A stretch of 36,003 nucleotides of DNA from Lentisphaerae bacterium GWF2_44_16 (GTDB taxonomy: Bacteria > Verrucomicrobiota > Lentisphaeria > Victivallales > GWF2-45-14), in NCBI GenBank assembly GCA_001803225.1, contig MHBF01000076.1, positions 1 to 36,003 of the forward strand, written 5' to 3'. The translations under genes and the position numbers were made by a program. Shown piece after piece: positions 16,488 through 25,250 of the stretch. Under the pieces are notes generated by a model, which did not search any database, had not been told where the DNA came from, and saw nothing but the letters and a program-made list of their open reading frames with translations. Numbering within the stretch: the first letter of the stretch is position 1; every line of letters starts with the position of its first letter.

Positions 16488-17594
16488 ATGAACAATTCAA
16501 AACAATGTATTTATGAAGCGCTTCTGGATGCCATATTAAAAGGCGCGATTAAGCCGGGCGGAAAACTGCCTACTGAAACAGAGCTGGCAGAGAAATTCAA
16601 TACAAGCCGCATGAGCGCGCATTACGCCATAAAGCTTCTTGAAGAAAAAGGCCTTGTAAAGAGTAATAAAAAAGGCGGGCGCTTTCTGCTGAAAAAACCG
16701 GATACGGGTTGTGCGCGGGAGCTTGAGGGGAAATTTTCCAGGCGTGTAAATGTTATCGCGTCCCCAAAAAAGTCGCGGAATATTTTTCACTGGAATGAAA
16801 CTACGCTCTATGAAATGGAAAAACATTTTGCCGAAAACGGCTTCAGCATGTCTCAGTCTGAACTTCCTTTGAATGCCGGCACGAAAGAGCTCGAAAAGCT
16901 TCTGGAAAAAATCTCGAAAGGCGGTTCCGCCGCTCTTGTTCTGATACCGGAACAGGAGGAAATGAATTTATATTTTGAAAACATTGAGCTTCTTTACAGA
17001 TATCAGTGGAACATTTATGTTTTCAATCGCAGCGGGGCTGTATTTTCAGGATTTCCTTTTCACATGCTCAGCCTTGATCCTTTCAGCGAAGGTATTATGG
17101 CGGTGGAATATCTCTATGGAAAAGGTTTCAGGAAAATAATCTCATGGAAAACCGATACTATGGATACTTCTTCGTGGGTTTCCGAACGTCTGAGGGGATT
17201 GCAGGCGGGGCTCTGCCGCGCGTCTAAATCTTCACTGGAACCGGAGATAATGAACATTCATGAACCGAAAAATCTGGAACTTATCTGTAAAAAGATAAAA
17301 TCGTCACGCATATATCCGGCTTTTGCCGCGCTGAATGACGCTTATGCGGCCTCCCTGATTGACTGCGCGGGAAAATATAATCTCAGGGCCCCTGATGATT
17401 TTTCCGTGATTTCTTTTGACAATAATCCTGAATTCAGGACTTATAATCTGACGACTGTAGCCCCGCCTCTGGAAAAACTCGGCAAGAGTTTTGTTCAGTT
17501 TGTGTGCCTCAATTCTTTTCCTAAAGAAGAGGGGAATATCCTCAATATTAAAATATCCTCCGGCATTATAGAACGTGAAACGTGTAGAAAATAA
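16488..17594 (+). CDS. GntR-type DNA-binding / LacI-type sensor chimeric transcription regulator
   Basis: 368 residues. Residues about 3-68 are a GntR winged helix (LPTETELAEKFNTSRMSAHY, then wing LVKSNKKGGRFLL). Residues about 85-365 have the LacI/periplasmic-binding fold (NVIASPKK, AALVLIPEQE, MLSLDPFSEGIMAVEYLYGKG, FAALNDAYAASLI, DDFSVISFDNNPEFRTYNLT). It should bind a sugar or glycan fragment and control the downstream PHP and GH95-like genes. It ends 17 bases before the duplicated start of the GH95-like gene, which suggests that this gene originally followed it directly. Confidence 0.9.
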   Translation: MNNSKQCIYEALLDAILKGAIKPGGKLPTETELAEKFNTSRMSAHYAIKLLEEKGLVKSNKKGGRFLLKKPDTGCARELEGKFSRRVNVIASPKKSRNIFHWNETTLYEMEKHFAENGFSMSQSELPLNAGTKELEKLLEKISKGGSAALVLIPEQEEMNLYFENIELLYRYQWNIYVFNRSGAVFSGFPFHMLSLDPFSEGIMAVEYLYGKGFRKIISWKTDTMDTSSWVSERLRGLQAGLCRASKSSLEPEIMNIHEPKNLELICKKIKSSRIYPAFAALNDAYAASLIDCAGKYNLRAPDDFSVISFDNNPEFRTYNLTTVAPPLEKLGKSFVQFVCLNSFPKEEGNILNIKISSGIIERETCRK

Positions 17595-17608
17595 TAAAGG
17601 TATTGTAT

Positions 17609-17640
17609 CAGATGAAAAAAATTAAGACATTTGAACAGGA
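17609..17640 (+). repeat. 32-bp direct repeat, copy 1
   Basis: Identical to 19700-19731 except for one A/G difference. The two copies bracket the PHP gene (2.06 kb between them). The repeat covers the start codon and nine codons of the GH95-like gene. Confidence 0.9.
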
Positions 17641-17743
17641 AAAAAATGAGTTTCTACTTCGAAAACATTGGGTATCAACGCAATATCTATTTTTCAAGCG
17701 TGGTGTAGCCAGAAAGCCTTTAATATATTATATGGAGCTGTGA
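17612..17743 (+). pseudogene. Remnant of a GH95-like gene start fused to foreign sequence (43 aa)
   Basis: The first nine codons (MKKIKTFEQ) and upstream bases are a near-identical copy of the start of the GH95-like gene at 19703: 17609-17640 matches 19700-19731 in 31 of 32 bases. After that the sequence is unrelated and the frame ends at TGA 17741-17743, one base before the ATG of the PHP gene. It is most simply read as the 5' stump left when new DNA came between the regulator and its glycosidase gene, or the end of a truncated second copy. It may still be translated as a 43-residue peptide coupled to the next gene. Confidence 0.6.
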
Positions 17744-17744
17744 T

Positions 17745-19544
17745 ATGGAAACGGAAATCTTTACGTCGGCAACGCTTGTCCCGGAAGAGGTTTTTGCTGC
17801 CGATTCGACTGAGTTTTCAATTAAACTGATTCTAGGCCCGGGATATACTGATAAGGCTTCTAGAATTGTCTTTGACTTTTCTTGTACGCTCGGAACTTCT
17901 TGTCCGACAAGGCAAATCAATGAATGCAACGGCTATGTCGAAACATATGTGGATAATCCCGATGTCGAATATGAAATAAAATGCTGGGACTTGGATTATA
18001 AACATTTTGTAGATAGAGAACATGCTCCATCAAGAGAAGCGATGAGGATGATTGTCCTTGATCTTTCCGGAGGCTTAAAAGAAGGCGACAAAATTGAATT
18101 GAAATGGGGTGAAACCTTTGGAGGATTTGGCCCTGGGGCAAAAGTCAGTAGTCTTGTCCCGCGACCGAATTATAAAGCCAGAATAGATGTGCGCTATTTC
18201 GATGCACAGGATAAAGGTATGCCTGATTATGGGCGAGATTACATGGGATATAAAAGACCGGAACCAGATGCCATGTTAAGACTTCATTATAAGATACGTC
18301 CTAGAGAAACTCGGTGTTTACGCATGCTGAAAAAATTAAGTCATACATTGATTGTACCCTATGACATGTTCTGGAATGTCCCCGAAATTGACAATCCTGC
18401 TGAAATATTTGAAAGTAATTCAAAACCGGAAAAAAATGAATATGGCGTATTTGAGTTTATCAACAAGAATGTAACAGTAAAACCTAGAAATTTGCCAATG
18501 ACGGAAAGTCCACTTATGGAGGATGTCTTTGACGGTATGAATATTTTTTGGGGCGATATGCATGTCCACTCCGCATATTCCATAGACTGCGCGCAACGCT
18601 CCGGAATGGATATGACACCTGCCGATCTTATGGATTCTGCCAGATATAGAGCGGGACTGGATTTTTTTGCGGTTACCGATCATCATATTCCTTACAAAGA
18701 GCCAATACAGCACATCGGCCAGGAAAAATGGACAGCAACATTAAATGACATTTCTGAAAAGCATAAGGAACATGAGTTTGTTGTGTTTTCAGGAATTGAG
18801 TTTACCGATCTGTTTGGAGATATATGCTTAATTTTCAGAGGTCTTCCCGACTACGAAAAAATAACTTCGCAACACATTGAAGAAGTTTCAGATTTTTATA
18901 AGTTATTTGGAAAAGACATGCTTGCAATTCCACACCTCCATGCCCCCGGAAATCCTTCCACAGAGGGTATATGGCGGCAGGGAATTGCTGAGATATCTCC
19001 TGTTCTTGAAATATATTCCGACCATGGGAGTTATGAACGTGAAAAAGTTTTTGAGAACGGCAGAGCATGGTGCAAAACATTTCGAAAAGACAGGTGTGCG
19101 GAATTTTTTATAAAAAGTGGATTTAAGTATGGCTTTGTCGCAAACTCCGATGACCACAAAGGACATGCCGGAATGAACGGCCTTACTGCCGTATTTTCAA
19201 AAGAACTGACAAAAGAATCGATTTTTGAGGCATACCATAAACGGCATGTTTATGCGACTACCAATGCGAGAATAAGGCTTGTTTTCACTGGAAACGGTGA
19301 ACTCATGGGGGGAACAGTGCCTCTTGGAAACGAGAAGATTTTTCTCATTGACATACAGGCGGAGAATAAACTTAAGAAAGTTGAATTATTCAGAAATGGA
19401 GACTTTTACAAACGTTTTCTTCCCGATGAAAAAATGTTTAAGACTGAAATAAAAATCGATGATGACACACCTGACAACTGGTACATAAGAGCAACACAGG
19501 TTGATAACCATATAGCATATTCAAGCCCAATATGGTTTGAATAG
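17745..19544 (+). CDS. PHP-domain metallohydrolase (DUF3604/CehA-McbA type)
   Basis: 599 residues. The C-terminal half is a polymerase-and-histidinol-phosphatase (PHP) metal site: GDMHVHSAYS (His273, His275), FFAVTDHH (Asp312-His313-His314), GIEFTD (Glu352), IPHLHAPG (His397), SDHGS (His427) and NSDDHKGH (Asp469/Asp470, His471). This is a full set for two or three metal ions. The N-terminal ~250 residues are beta-rich and resemble the accessory part of DUF3604 proteins. Members hydrolyse phosphoester or ester-type bonds, but the substrate here is unknown. There is no signal peptide. It looks more AT-rich than its neighbours and is bracketed by a duplicated 32-bp segment, so it may be a later arrival in the regulator/glycosidase locus. 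Confidence 0.82.
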   Translation: METEIFTSATLVPEEVFAADSTEFSIKLILGPGYTDKASRIVFDFSCTLGTSCPTRQINECNGYVETYVDNPDVEYEIKCWDLDYKHFVDREHAPSREAMRMIVLDLSGGLKEGDKIELKWGETFGGFGPGAKVSSLVPRPNYKARIDVRYFDAQDKGMPDYGRDYMGYKRPEPDAMLRLHYKIRPRETRCLRMLKKLSHTLIVPYDMFWNVPEIDNPAEIFESNSKPEKNEYGVFEFINKNVTVKPRNLPMTESPLMEDVFDGMNIFWGDMHVHSAYSIDCAQRSGMDMTPADLMDSARYRAGLDFFAVTDHHIPYKEPIQHIGQEKWTATLNDISEKHKEHEFVVFSGIEFTDLFGDICLIFRGLPDYEKITSQHIEEVSDFYKLFGKDMLAIPHLHAPGNPSTEGIWRQGIAEISPVLEIYSDHGSYEREKVFENGRAWCKTFRKDRCAEFFIKSGFKYGFVANSDDHKGHAGMNGLTAVFSKELTKESIFEAYHKRHVYATTNARIRLVFTGNGELMGGTVPLGNEKIFLIDIQAENKLKKVELFRNGDFYKRFLPDEKMFKTEIKIDDDTPDNWYIRATQVDNHIAYSSPIWFE

Positions 19545-19702
19545 AAACAAACATCACGAAACTCTAAGAGCTTATCCATAAATAAGTAGCTGGAGATTTT
19601 TCAGTTAGGGATGATGGAAACAGAGAGGCTCAAGAAAACATCTACTGAGTTATTTAGGGGCAGGAGTTTAGTAAAAATATTCATAAAATGTTAGGAGAAC
19701 AG
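19545..19702. other. Non-coding stretch between the PHP and GH95-like genes
   Basis: About 160 bases without a convincing gene. CTTATCCATAAATAAG (19571-19586) contains a 5-bp inverted repeat. The last part carries AGGAG (19693-19697), the ribosome site of the next gene. I see no transposase remnant, although this is one edge of the inferred insertion. Confidence 0.4.
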
Positions 19703-19731
19703 ATGAAAAAGATTAAGACATTTGAACAGGA
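19700..19731 (+). repeat. 32-bp direct repeat, copy 2
   Basis: Second copy of the repeat at 17609-17640, in its functional place over the start of the GH95-like gene. Confidence 0.9.
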
Positions 19732-21937
19732 TTTTCCTGTGCCGCGCACGCACTGCGGTTTCGCCATGGGAAACGGCAATCTCGGCGCGATGGTATGGGG
19801 CGCGGAAAAATTGCACATTACAGTTAACCGCGCTGACTTCTGGGACCACAGGGGAGGGGAATGCCTTCTCCCTGACACCACTTATGATAAACTCAAAAGG
19901 GCCTATGACCCCGGTGACAGGTCAAAACTTGAAACTCAATTTGTAAGGGAAGAGATGCCCGACGGCGTATGGAAACCTTCGCGCATCCCCGTTGGGCGTT
20001 TTGAATTTTCATTTAAAAATAAGATGCGTCCGCTTAAAGGGGTACTGGATTACGGAACGGGCAGTCTGATAATCAAAATCGGTAATTCTGATAAAACATC
20101 CGGTGAAATCATTATTACTGTCGGTTTGCGGGAGAACCTCATATATATTGATGACAAAGCCGACCTGATAGACGCGGTGATAACGAAGCCGTCATGGGAA
20201 TTTCCGGCAGTTGTGGAGCATCTCTCAAAACTTAAATTCAATCCTCCTGAAATTGTCAGGCGCGATGATATTTCCGGCTGGATACAGGCTTGTCCCGAAG
20301 ACCCTTCCCTTGCTTCGATATGCAGAAAAACGCCGAATGCCGCCGTAATATCTCTCGAATTGGGAAATAATAATATGGAAGCCTTAAATGCTTCCTTGAA
20401 AAGCATTGAAACTCTTCAGAGTGCTGTTCCGGCTTTTAAATCCGGCATCGAAAAATGGTGGAAGAGCTATTGGAAAAAAGCTCCTGAAATAAATCTTCCG
20501 TCCGAGTTTTTCAATAAATTTGTGAAGTACGCGCTTTTCAGGTTTGCGTGCGCGACACATCCTTTCAGTCCCATAGGTTGCGGGTTGCAGGGTCCGTGGA
20601 TAGAGGAGTACCAGCGCGGCCAATGGTCAGGGGATTATCATTTCAATGTAAACATTCAGCAGATATACACATTGGCTTTCGCCTCCAATAACCTTGAACA
20701 CCTTATTCCGCTCTTCAATATGCTGGACGGGGAATCATATCAGAAAGTAATGAAGAATAACGCGAAAGTGCTTTTCGGAATAGACGATGGCTTGTTATTG
20801 ACACACGCCGTGGATGATCGCGGATATCAGTGCGGGTGGATTTCGGCGGGTTCTACGCTGGACCATGCCGTGGGCGGCTGGACCGCGCAACTCTACTGGC
20901 TTTATTACAAATATACTTTGGACAAAGAATTTCTGAAAAAGAGGGCATATCCTTTTATGTACGGGATTATGCGCGTATATGAGGAGATGCTTGAAGAGCA
21001 TGACGGACGTCTTTCGATACCTGTCAGTATTTCCGCCGAGTACGGGGCCACCTTTGACGGGGGCAGGGCGCAGAACGCCGGACGCGATCCGTCTTATCAG
21101 CTGGCCTGCATGCACATGCTTGCCGACGCGCTTCTGGAAAGTTCCGAAATTCTCGATATCGCTCCCAGGCAGATATGGAAAACTATAAAGGAAAAAGTCC
21201 CTCCATATACTTTGATAGAAAAAGGCGGGGAAAAGAAAATCGCGATATGGGAAGGGCAGGATTTGGATATTTGCCACAGGCATCATTCTCATCTTGCGTG
21301 TATTTATCCTTTTGACAGTCTTGGGGACTGGACGGAGGAACAGAAGGAGATTATAGACAATTCCATAGATCATTGGATACTGAAAGGGATGGGGCAGTGG
21401 AGCGAATGGTGTATGCCTTGGGCTTCGATTATTCATTCGCGGCTTGGCTTAAAGGACAGCTCTTTGCTGCTGCTGGAAATATGGAAGGAAGTTTTTGTCA
21501 ATGAGGGGTTCATCACTGTCTATCTTCCGAAATTCAGGGGCTTTTCGGCCCGGCGCAGGGAAGACATAATGAAACCCAGAGAAAGCAATGAAGTAATGCA
21601 GCTTGACGGCAGTATGGGCGGCGCGACAGCTATATATGAAATGCTGCTTCATACAAAAAACAACACAACATATATTTTCCCGGCGGTTTCGGCCAAATGG
21701 AAAGACGTATCCTTTAAAAATATTCGCGCCCCCGGGGCTTTCCTTGTAAGCGCGGTCAGAAAAAACGGTGTGACGGAAGAGATTGTCATAAAAAGTCTGA
21801 AAGGCGGCAGAATAAATATTTCCGTCCCTGATTGTCCGCGTATGCGGCTTATCAGGAAGAGCGGGAGTTCTGATATCAGCCTGCCGTCTCCAATTGATAT
21901 GAAGGCATCCGAGACGATAACGTTGACAGTATCCTGA
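19703..21937 (+). CDS. GH95-like glycoside hydrolase (alpha-L-fucosidase/galactosidase type)
   Basis: 744 residues from ATG 19703 (AGGAG six bases upstream; the ATG at 19688 precedes that ribosome site). The layout fits GH95: an N-terminal beta-sandwich (MGNGNLGAMVWGAEKLHITVN), a linker, an (alpha/alpha)6 barrel with QWSGDYHFNVNIQQIY (about 307-322) and HRHHSHLACIYP (about 525-536), the conserved QLDGSMGGATAIYEMLLH, and a short C-terminal sandwich. Known GH95 enzymes remove terminal alpha-L-fucose or alpha-L-galactose by inversion. There is no signal peptide, so it should act on imported oligosaccharides. It is the likely target of the GntR/LacI regulator at 16488, now separated from it by the PHP gene. 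Sequence divergence leaves the exact linkage open. Confidence 0.82.
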   Translation: MKKIKTFEQDFPVPRTHCGFAMGNGNLGAMVWGAEKLHITVNRADFWDHRGGECLLPDTTYDKLKRAYDPGDRSKLETQFVREEMPDGVWKPSRIPVGRFEFSFKNKMRPLKGVLDYGTGSLIIKIGNSDKTSGEIIITVGLRENLIYIDDKADLIDAVITKPSWEFPAVVEHLSKLKFNPPEIVRRDDISGWIQACPEDPSLASICRKTPNAAVISLELGNNNMEALNASLKSIETLQSAVPAFKSGIEKWWKSYWKKAPEINLPSEFFNKFVKYALFRFACATHPFSPIGCGLQGPWIEEYQRGQWSGDYHFNVNIQQIYTLAFASNNLEHLIPLFNMLDGESYQKVMKNNAKVLFGIDDGLLLTHAVDDRGYQCGWISAGSTLDHAVGGWTAQLYWLYYKYTLDKEFLKKRAYPFMYGIMRVYEEMLEEHDGRLSIPVSISAEYGATFDGGRAQNAGRDPSYQLACMHMLADALLESSEILDIAPRQIWKTIKEKVPPYTLIEKGGEKKIAIWEGQDLDICHRHHSHLACIYPFDSLGDWTEEQKEIIDNSIDHWILKGMGQWSEWCMPWASIIHSRLGLKDSSLLLLEIWKEVFVNEGFITVYLPKFRGFSARRREDIMKPRESNEVMQLDGSMGGATAIYEMLLHTKNNTTYIFPAVSAKWKDVSFKNIRAPGAFLVSAVRKNGVTEEIVIKSLKGGRINISVPDCPRMRLIRKSGSSDISLPSPIDMKASETITLTVS

Positions 21938-21997
21938 TTTTTGAAAAATGCCTGAATTTCAAGGTTTTTATATATTTTTTCTTGAAAGTATTATAAA

Positions 21998-22029
21998 TTC
22001 AGATAGTTTACAGGCTCTCAAAATCTGAA
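21998..22029. repeat. Inverted repeat in front of asd
   Basis: TTCAGAT (21998-22004) and ATCTGAA (22023-22029), 18 bases apart, in the leader of asd. It could be a weak leader hairpin or operator. No lysine-riboswitch core is recognisable. Confidence 0.3.
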
Positions 22030-22059
22030 CGTGTTTTTTGAAAGGCAATGGAGAAAAAA

Positions 22060-23073
22060 ATGAGTAAAAGCTATAGCATAGCTGTGGCAGGCGCGACTGG
22101 CGCGGTCGGTATTGAAATGATTGAAACCCTTGAAAAGAGGAATTTCCCGGTTAAGGACATCCGTCTTCTGGCTTCCTCCCGTTCCGTCGGTAAAAAACTG
22201 AAATTCAAGGGTACCGAAGTAGCTGTCGAGGAACTCACAAAAGATTCTTTCAAAGGCATTGATTTCGCGCTTTTCAGCGCGGGCGCTTCTCGTTCGGTTG
22301 AATTTGCCAAAGCCGCGGTTGACGCGGGCGCGGTGATGATTGATAACTCCAGCGCGTTCAGAATGGATGACGGCGTTCCGCTCGTTGTTCCCGAAGTTAA
22401 TCCCGAAGACGCTAAAAAGCATAAAGGCATTATCGCCAATCCCAACTGTTCCACTATAATTATGGTTGTTGCCGTAAACCCCTTGCACAAGGCTAAAGGG
22501 CTCAAACGTCTTATAGCCTCGACTTATCAGGCGGCGAGCGGCGCTGGCGCTATGGGAATGCAGGAACTCATAGACCAGGCAAAGCAGCTTCTCGGCGGAG
22601 ACGAAAAAGTTACCCCGAAAACTTTTGCTCACAGAATTGGTTTCAATCTTATTCCTCATATAGACGTATTCCTTGATAACGACTATACGAAAGAGGAAAT
22701 GAAGATGCTTCATGAAACTCGCAAAATCATGCACATTCCCGAACTCATGGTCAACTGCACCTGCGTCAGAGTTCCCGTGATGAGGGCGCATTCCGAATCG
22801 CTTACGATGGAATTTGAAAACGACATCACTCCTGACGAAGCCAGAAAGCTTCTTGCTTCTGCTCCGGGAGTTGAACTCAGAGACAAGCCTGCGGACAAAT
22901 ACTATCCGATGCCGATTGACGCCACCAGCATGTATGATGTCCTTGTCGGGCGTATCCGTCAGGATATTTCCCGCAATGACAAAAAGGGCCTCTGCATGTT
23001 CATAAGCGGCGACCAGCTTCTGAAAGGCGCGGCATTGAATGCCGTCCAAATCGCCGAACTTCTGATAAAGTAA
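22060..23073 (+). CDS. asd: Aspartate-semialdehyde dehydrogenase
   Basis: 337 residues. It reduces aspartyl-4-phosphate to aspartate 4-semialdehyde with NADPH, the branch point to lysine/diaminopimelate, threonine and methionine. The NADP loop GATGAVG (11-17), SAGASRS, the catalytic Cys130 in NPNCST, and TYQAASGAGAMGMQEL are all visible, with length as in the family. Start 22060 is chosen because GGAG (22050-22053) lies six bases upstream; the ATG at 22048 is the alternative. It stands alone on the plus strand and is followed by several terminator-like hairpins. Confidence 0.97.
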   Translation: MSKSYSIAVAGATGAVGIEMIETLEKRNFPVKDIRLLASSRSVGKKLKFKGTEVAVEELTKDSFKGIDFALFSAGASRSVEFAKAAVDAGAVMIDNSSAFRMDDGVPLVVPEVNPEDAKKHKGIIANPNCSTIIMVVAVNPLHKAKGLKRLIASTYQAASGAGAMGMQELIDQAKQLLGGDEKVTPKTFAHRIGFNLIPHIDVFLDNDYTKEEMKMLHETRKIMHIPELMVNCTCVRVPVMRAHSESLTMEFENDITPDEARKLLASAPGVELRDKPADKYYPMPIDATSMYDVLVGRIRQDISRNDKKGLCMFISGDQLLKGAALNAVQIAELLIK

Positions 23074-23125
23074 AGTTCTGAAAAAATTGCGAAAGCAACA
23101 ACCATGTGCCCTGCATGTATTGCTG

Positions 23126-23201
23126 GGCGCGATTCTTCTGTATTTCTCTAGGGTATACCAGTACCTCACTAGAATGCAGGTGGAATTGCGCCTTTTTTCT
23201 T
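23126..23201 (+). ncRNA. Candidate structured RNA with terminator, downstream of asd
   Basis: GGCGCGATTC (23126-23135) pairs with GAATTGCGCC (23183-23192, one G-U), followed by TTTTTTCTT. Inside, CTGTATT pairs with AATGCAG, then CTAG with CTAG, and a small apical stem GGGTA/TACCT follows. The result is one long ~67-nt hairpin ending in a T-run. It could be the asd terminator with an unusually elaborate loop, or a short stable RNA. It does not match SRP, 6S or riboswitch cores that I know. Confidence 0.45.
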
Positions 23202-23256
23202 ATAGGCTTGACTCCTCACCTGAAACGTTCTTCGAATTGCAACGCTTCCAGGAATG

Positions 23257-23284
23257 AAAGCGGAAGGTTTCCGCTTTATTTTTT
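23257..23284 (+). terminator. Intrinsic terminator
   Basis: AAAGCGGAA (23257-23265), loop GGT, TTCCGCTTT (23269-23277) and then ATTTTTTC. A perfect 9-bp stem and T-run on the plus strand, 180 bases after asd and beyond the first hairpin, so something between the two may be transcribed separately. Confidence 0.85.
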
Positions 23285-23285
23285 C

Positions 23286-23367
23286 GGGGAAGGAGGAGAG
23301 CGAAAGGGCGCCCCTACTTGCGGATCGCTGGCATACTGGTCTGGACTCTCCTCCGACCCTTTTTTTT
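23286..23367 (+). ncRNA. Second candidate structured RNA with terminator
   Basis: GGAGGAGAG (23292-23300) pairs perfectly with CTCTCCTCC (23346-23354). An outer GGG/CCC helix closes it, and eight T follow from 23360. The 45-nt apical part contains a GGGCGCCC palindrome and AGCG/CGCT arms. The stem-plus-T-run at the end of a compact ~80-nt unit looks like a small RNA or a third terminator. No start signal is evident, because it begins right at the T-run of the preceding terminator. Confidence 0.45.
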
Positions 23368-23403
23368 CCATAGGTTTATTTCCAGACAGAAGATTAGGAC
23401 TTC

Positions 23404-23443
23404 ATCCCCTGCGCAATTTTTTATCCCCTGCGCAATTTTTTTT
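23404..23443. repeat. 19-bp tandem repeat, two units
   Basis: Two head-to-tail copies of ATCCCCTGCGCAATTTTTT (23404-23422 and 23423-23441) directly next to the pepF stop codon. Each contains a TGCGCA palindrome. This is probably a slippage product. Confidence 0.85.
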
Positions 23444-25250
23444 ACGGGAGAAGGCCTTTTGCCAGGGTCTCAACCGTATCGCTGAATTCTTTCAACGCCG
23501 TATCGACAGGCCCGCTCGCGTTCAGGTCAACTCCGGCGTCTCTCATGATGTCCAGCGGGTCTTTGGAATCACCCGCTTTCAGGAAGCCCAGATACGCGTC
23601 GAGTTTCTTTTTGTCGCCGCTCAGGATATTTTTTGAAAGGGCTACCGCAGCGGAGAGCCCGGTGGCGTATTTGTAAACATAAAAATTATAGTAGAAATGC
23701 GGTATCCGGGTCCATTCCATTTCTATTTTCTTGTCCGGGTTCACAAAAGGCCCGTGGTATTCGCTGTTCAGTTGTGAATACATTGCTGAGAGCTTGTCCG
23801 GCGTGAGCGGAACAGAGTTTTCTGCTTCTTCATGAAGCTTCTTTTCAAACTCCGCGAACATTGTCTGCCTGTAAACAGTGCCTCTGATTTCATCCGCGAG
23901 ATGATTAAGCAGATAGAGCCTGAAGTTTTTATCATCTTTTTTATTCATCAGATAATTGTGCAGGAGGAGTTCATTTGTTGTCGAAGCCACTTCCGCCACG
24001 AATATCCTGTAATCGGCATAATGATAGTCTTGCGCATGGTCAGAGTAATACGAATGCATGGAGTGCCCCAGTTCGTGCGCGAGAGTGAAAGCATCATTCA
24101 GAGTGCCGTTGAAATTCAAGAGAATATACGGTGGCGAATCGTAACAGCCGCTCGAATAAGCGCCCGAGCGTTTGCCCTTTGATTCAAGCACGTCTATCCA
24201 TCTTTCGGAAAACGCTTTTTCCAGTATTTCACAATACTCTGCGCCGAGCGGTTTCAGGGCTTCTTTTACCCATTCACACGCTTCCTCCCAGGAGACTTCC
24301 ATTTTGCATTCCGGCAAAAGAGGGTTGTATATATCGTACATGTCGAGTTTTTCCAAACCGAAAACTTTTGTTCTCAATTCAAAATATTTGTAGAGAGCTC
24401 CGAGGTTTTTTCTTACCGCCGATATCAGGTTTTCATAAACGGATACAGGTATATTGTCCGGGTGAAGAGACGCTTCCAGCGCTGACGGGAAATTTCTGAG
24501 TTCCGCGTCGAAAGCATGTGTTTTTACCATCGCGTCAAGGGTGCTTGAAAATGTATTTTTGAAGCCCGTATAAGTGTCATACATGGCGTCGAAAGCTTCT
24601 TTGCGCACGGCCCTGTCAGGGTTTTCGAGAAACTTTCTGTAACTGCCGTGAGTTAGCCTGGCTTTGCCGCCTTTACCGTCACTGACTTCAGGGAATTTCA
24701 GGTCGGCGTCATTGAGGACTGAAAATGTTTTGTGAGGGGACGCGAAGATATCGGAAGCCATGCCGAGTATGCGTTCTTCTTTTTCCGAAAGCGTATGTTT
24801 GCGTCCGCGCAGGAGCTCTTCCAGCGAACGTTTGTAAAAGGAGAGTTCAGGGGATGCCAGATACTCATTGATTTTCTTTTCCGGAATTGCCATTACTTCC
24901 GGTTCAACCCATGCTGTTTCACCTTCTATCTCGGCGGCTTTGGCGGAGATTCTGTCCTGAAGCGCGCGGTTTGTGGAGTTGCCTGTGTCCTCATCTGATT
25001 TAAGATGAGAATAAACGTAGAGTTTTTCCAATGCCCTGTCCAGGCGGTCTTCCGATTCGAACGCCTTTTTCAGAACGGAAGGGCTTTCACCGAGTTTTCC
25101 CTTTAGAGTTTGGAAATCCGCCAGCAGAGCGTCAATTTTTTTGAAATCATTTTCCCAGCTTTGCATATCCGCATACAGTTTTGATAAATCCCATGTCTTT
25201 TCCAGTGGTATTTCAGAACGTTCTATTATCGCTTTTGTTTTTTCGCTCAT
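23442..25250 (-). CDS. pepF: Oligoendopeptidase F (M3 family)
   Basis: 602 residues, the usual length. A zinc metallopeptidase that trims cytoplasmic peptides of roughly 7-17 residues. The active site is AHELGHSMHSYYS with HELGH at 392-396; the third ligand is Glu420 in FVAEVASTTNE. Other PepF blocks are present: the start IPLEKTWDLSKLY, SGAYSSGCYDSPPYILLNF before the zinc site, and FYYNFYVYKYATGLSAA after it. AAGAAGG lies about ten bases upstream of the ATG. It is monocistronic and divergent from the GYF_2 gene. Confidence 0.97.
   Translation of the reverse strand: MSEKTKAIIERSEIPLEKTWDLSKLYADMQSWENDFKKIDALLADFQTLKGKLGESPSVLKKAFESEDRLDRALEKLYVYSHLKSDEDTGNSTNRALQDRISAKAAEIEGETAWVEPEVMAIPEKKINEYLASPELSFYKRSLEELLRGRKHTLSEKEERILGMASDIFASPHKTFSVLNDADLKFPEVSDGKGGKARLTHGSYRKFLENPDRAVRKEAFDAMYDTYTGFKNTFSSTLDAMVKTHAFDAELRNFPSALEASLHPDNIPVSVYENLISAVRKNLGALYKYFELRTKVFGLEKLDMYDIYNPLLPECKMEVSWEEACEWVKEALKPLGAEYCEILEKAFSERWIDVLESKGKRSGAYSSGCYDSPPYILLNFNGTLNDAFTLAHELGHSMHSYYSDHAQDYHYADYRIFVAEVASTTNELLLHNYLMNKKDDKNFRLYLLNHLADEIRGTVYRQTMFAEFEKKLHEEAENSVPLTPDKLSAMYSQLNSEYHGPFVNPDKKIEMEWTRIPHFYYNFYVYKYATGLSAAVALSKNILSGDKKKLDAYLGFLKAGDSKDPLDIMRDAGVDLNASGPVDTALKEFSDTVETLAKGLLP

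Noticed and set aside
19545..19702. Insertion-sequence end next to the GH95-like gene
   Set aside because: CTTATCCATAAATAAG looked like an IS terminus, but there is no matching inverted end near 17641 and no transposase fragment.
20795..21436. 213-codon open frame antisense to the GH95-like gene
   Set aside because: A shadow frame rich in proline, arginine and histidine, without ribosome site or family match.
21938..22059. Lysine riboswitch before asd
   Set aside because: The leader is only about 120 bases and AT-rich; the long five-helix aptamer core is not there.
22018..23169. 383-codon open frame antisense to asd
   Set aside because: It lies wholly opposite a certain housekeeping gene, its composition is that of a mirrored coding frame, and it has no family features.
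23286..23367. Possible RNase P or SRP RNA
   Set aside because: The minus strand has a GGAGAGTCC resembling the RNase P start, but the unit is far too short and the other RNase P cores are absent. The SRP core (GGTCAGG with GGAAGG and AGCAGCC) is not present on either strand.
23442..25250. Several plus-strand open frames over pepF
   Set aside because: All are opposite a complete M3 peptidase with an intact HELGH site.
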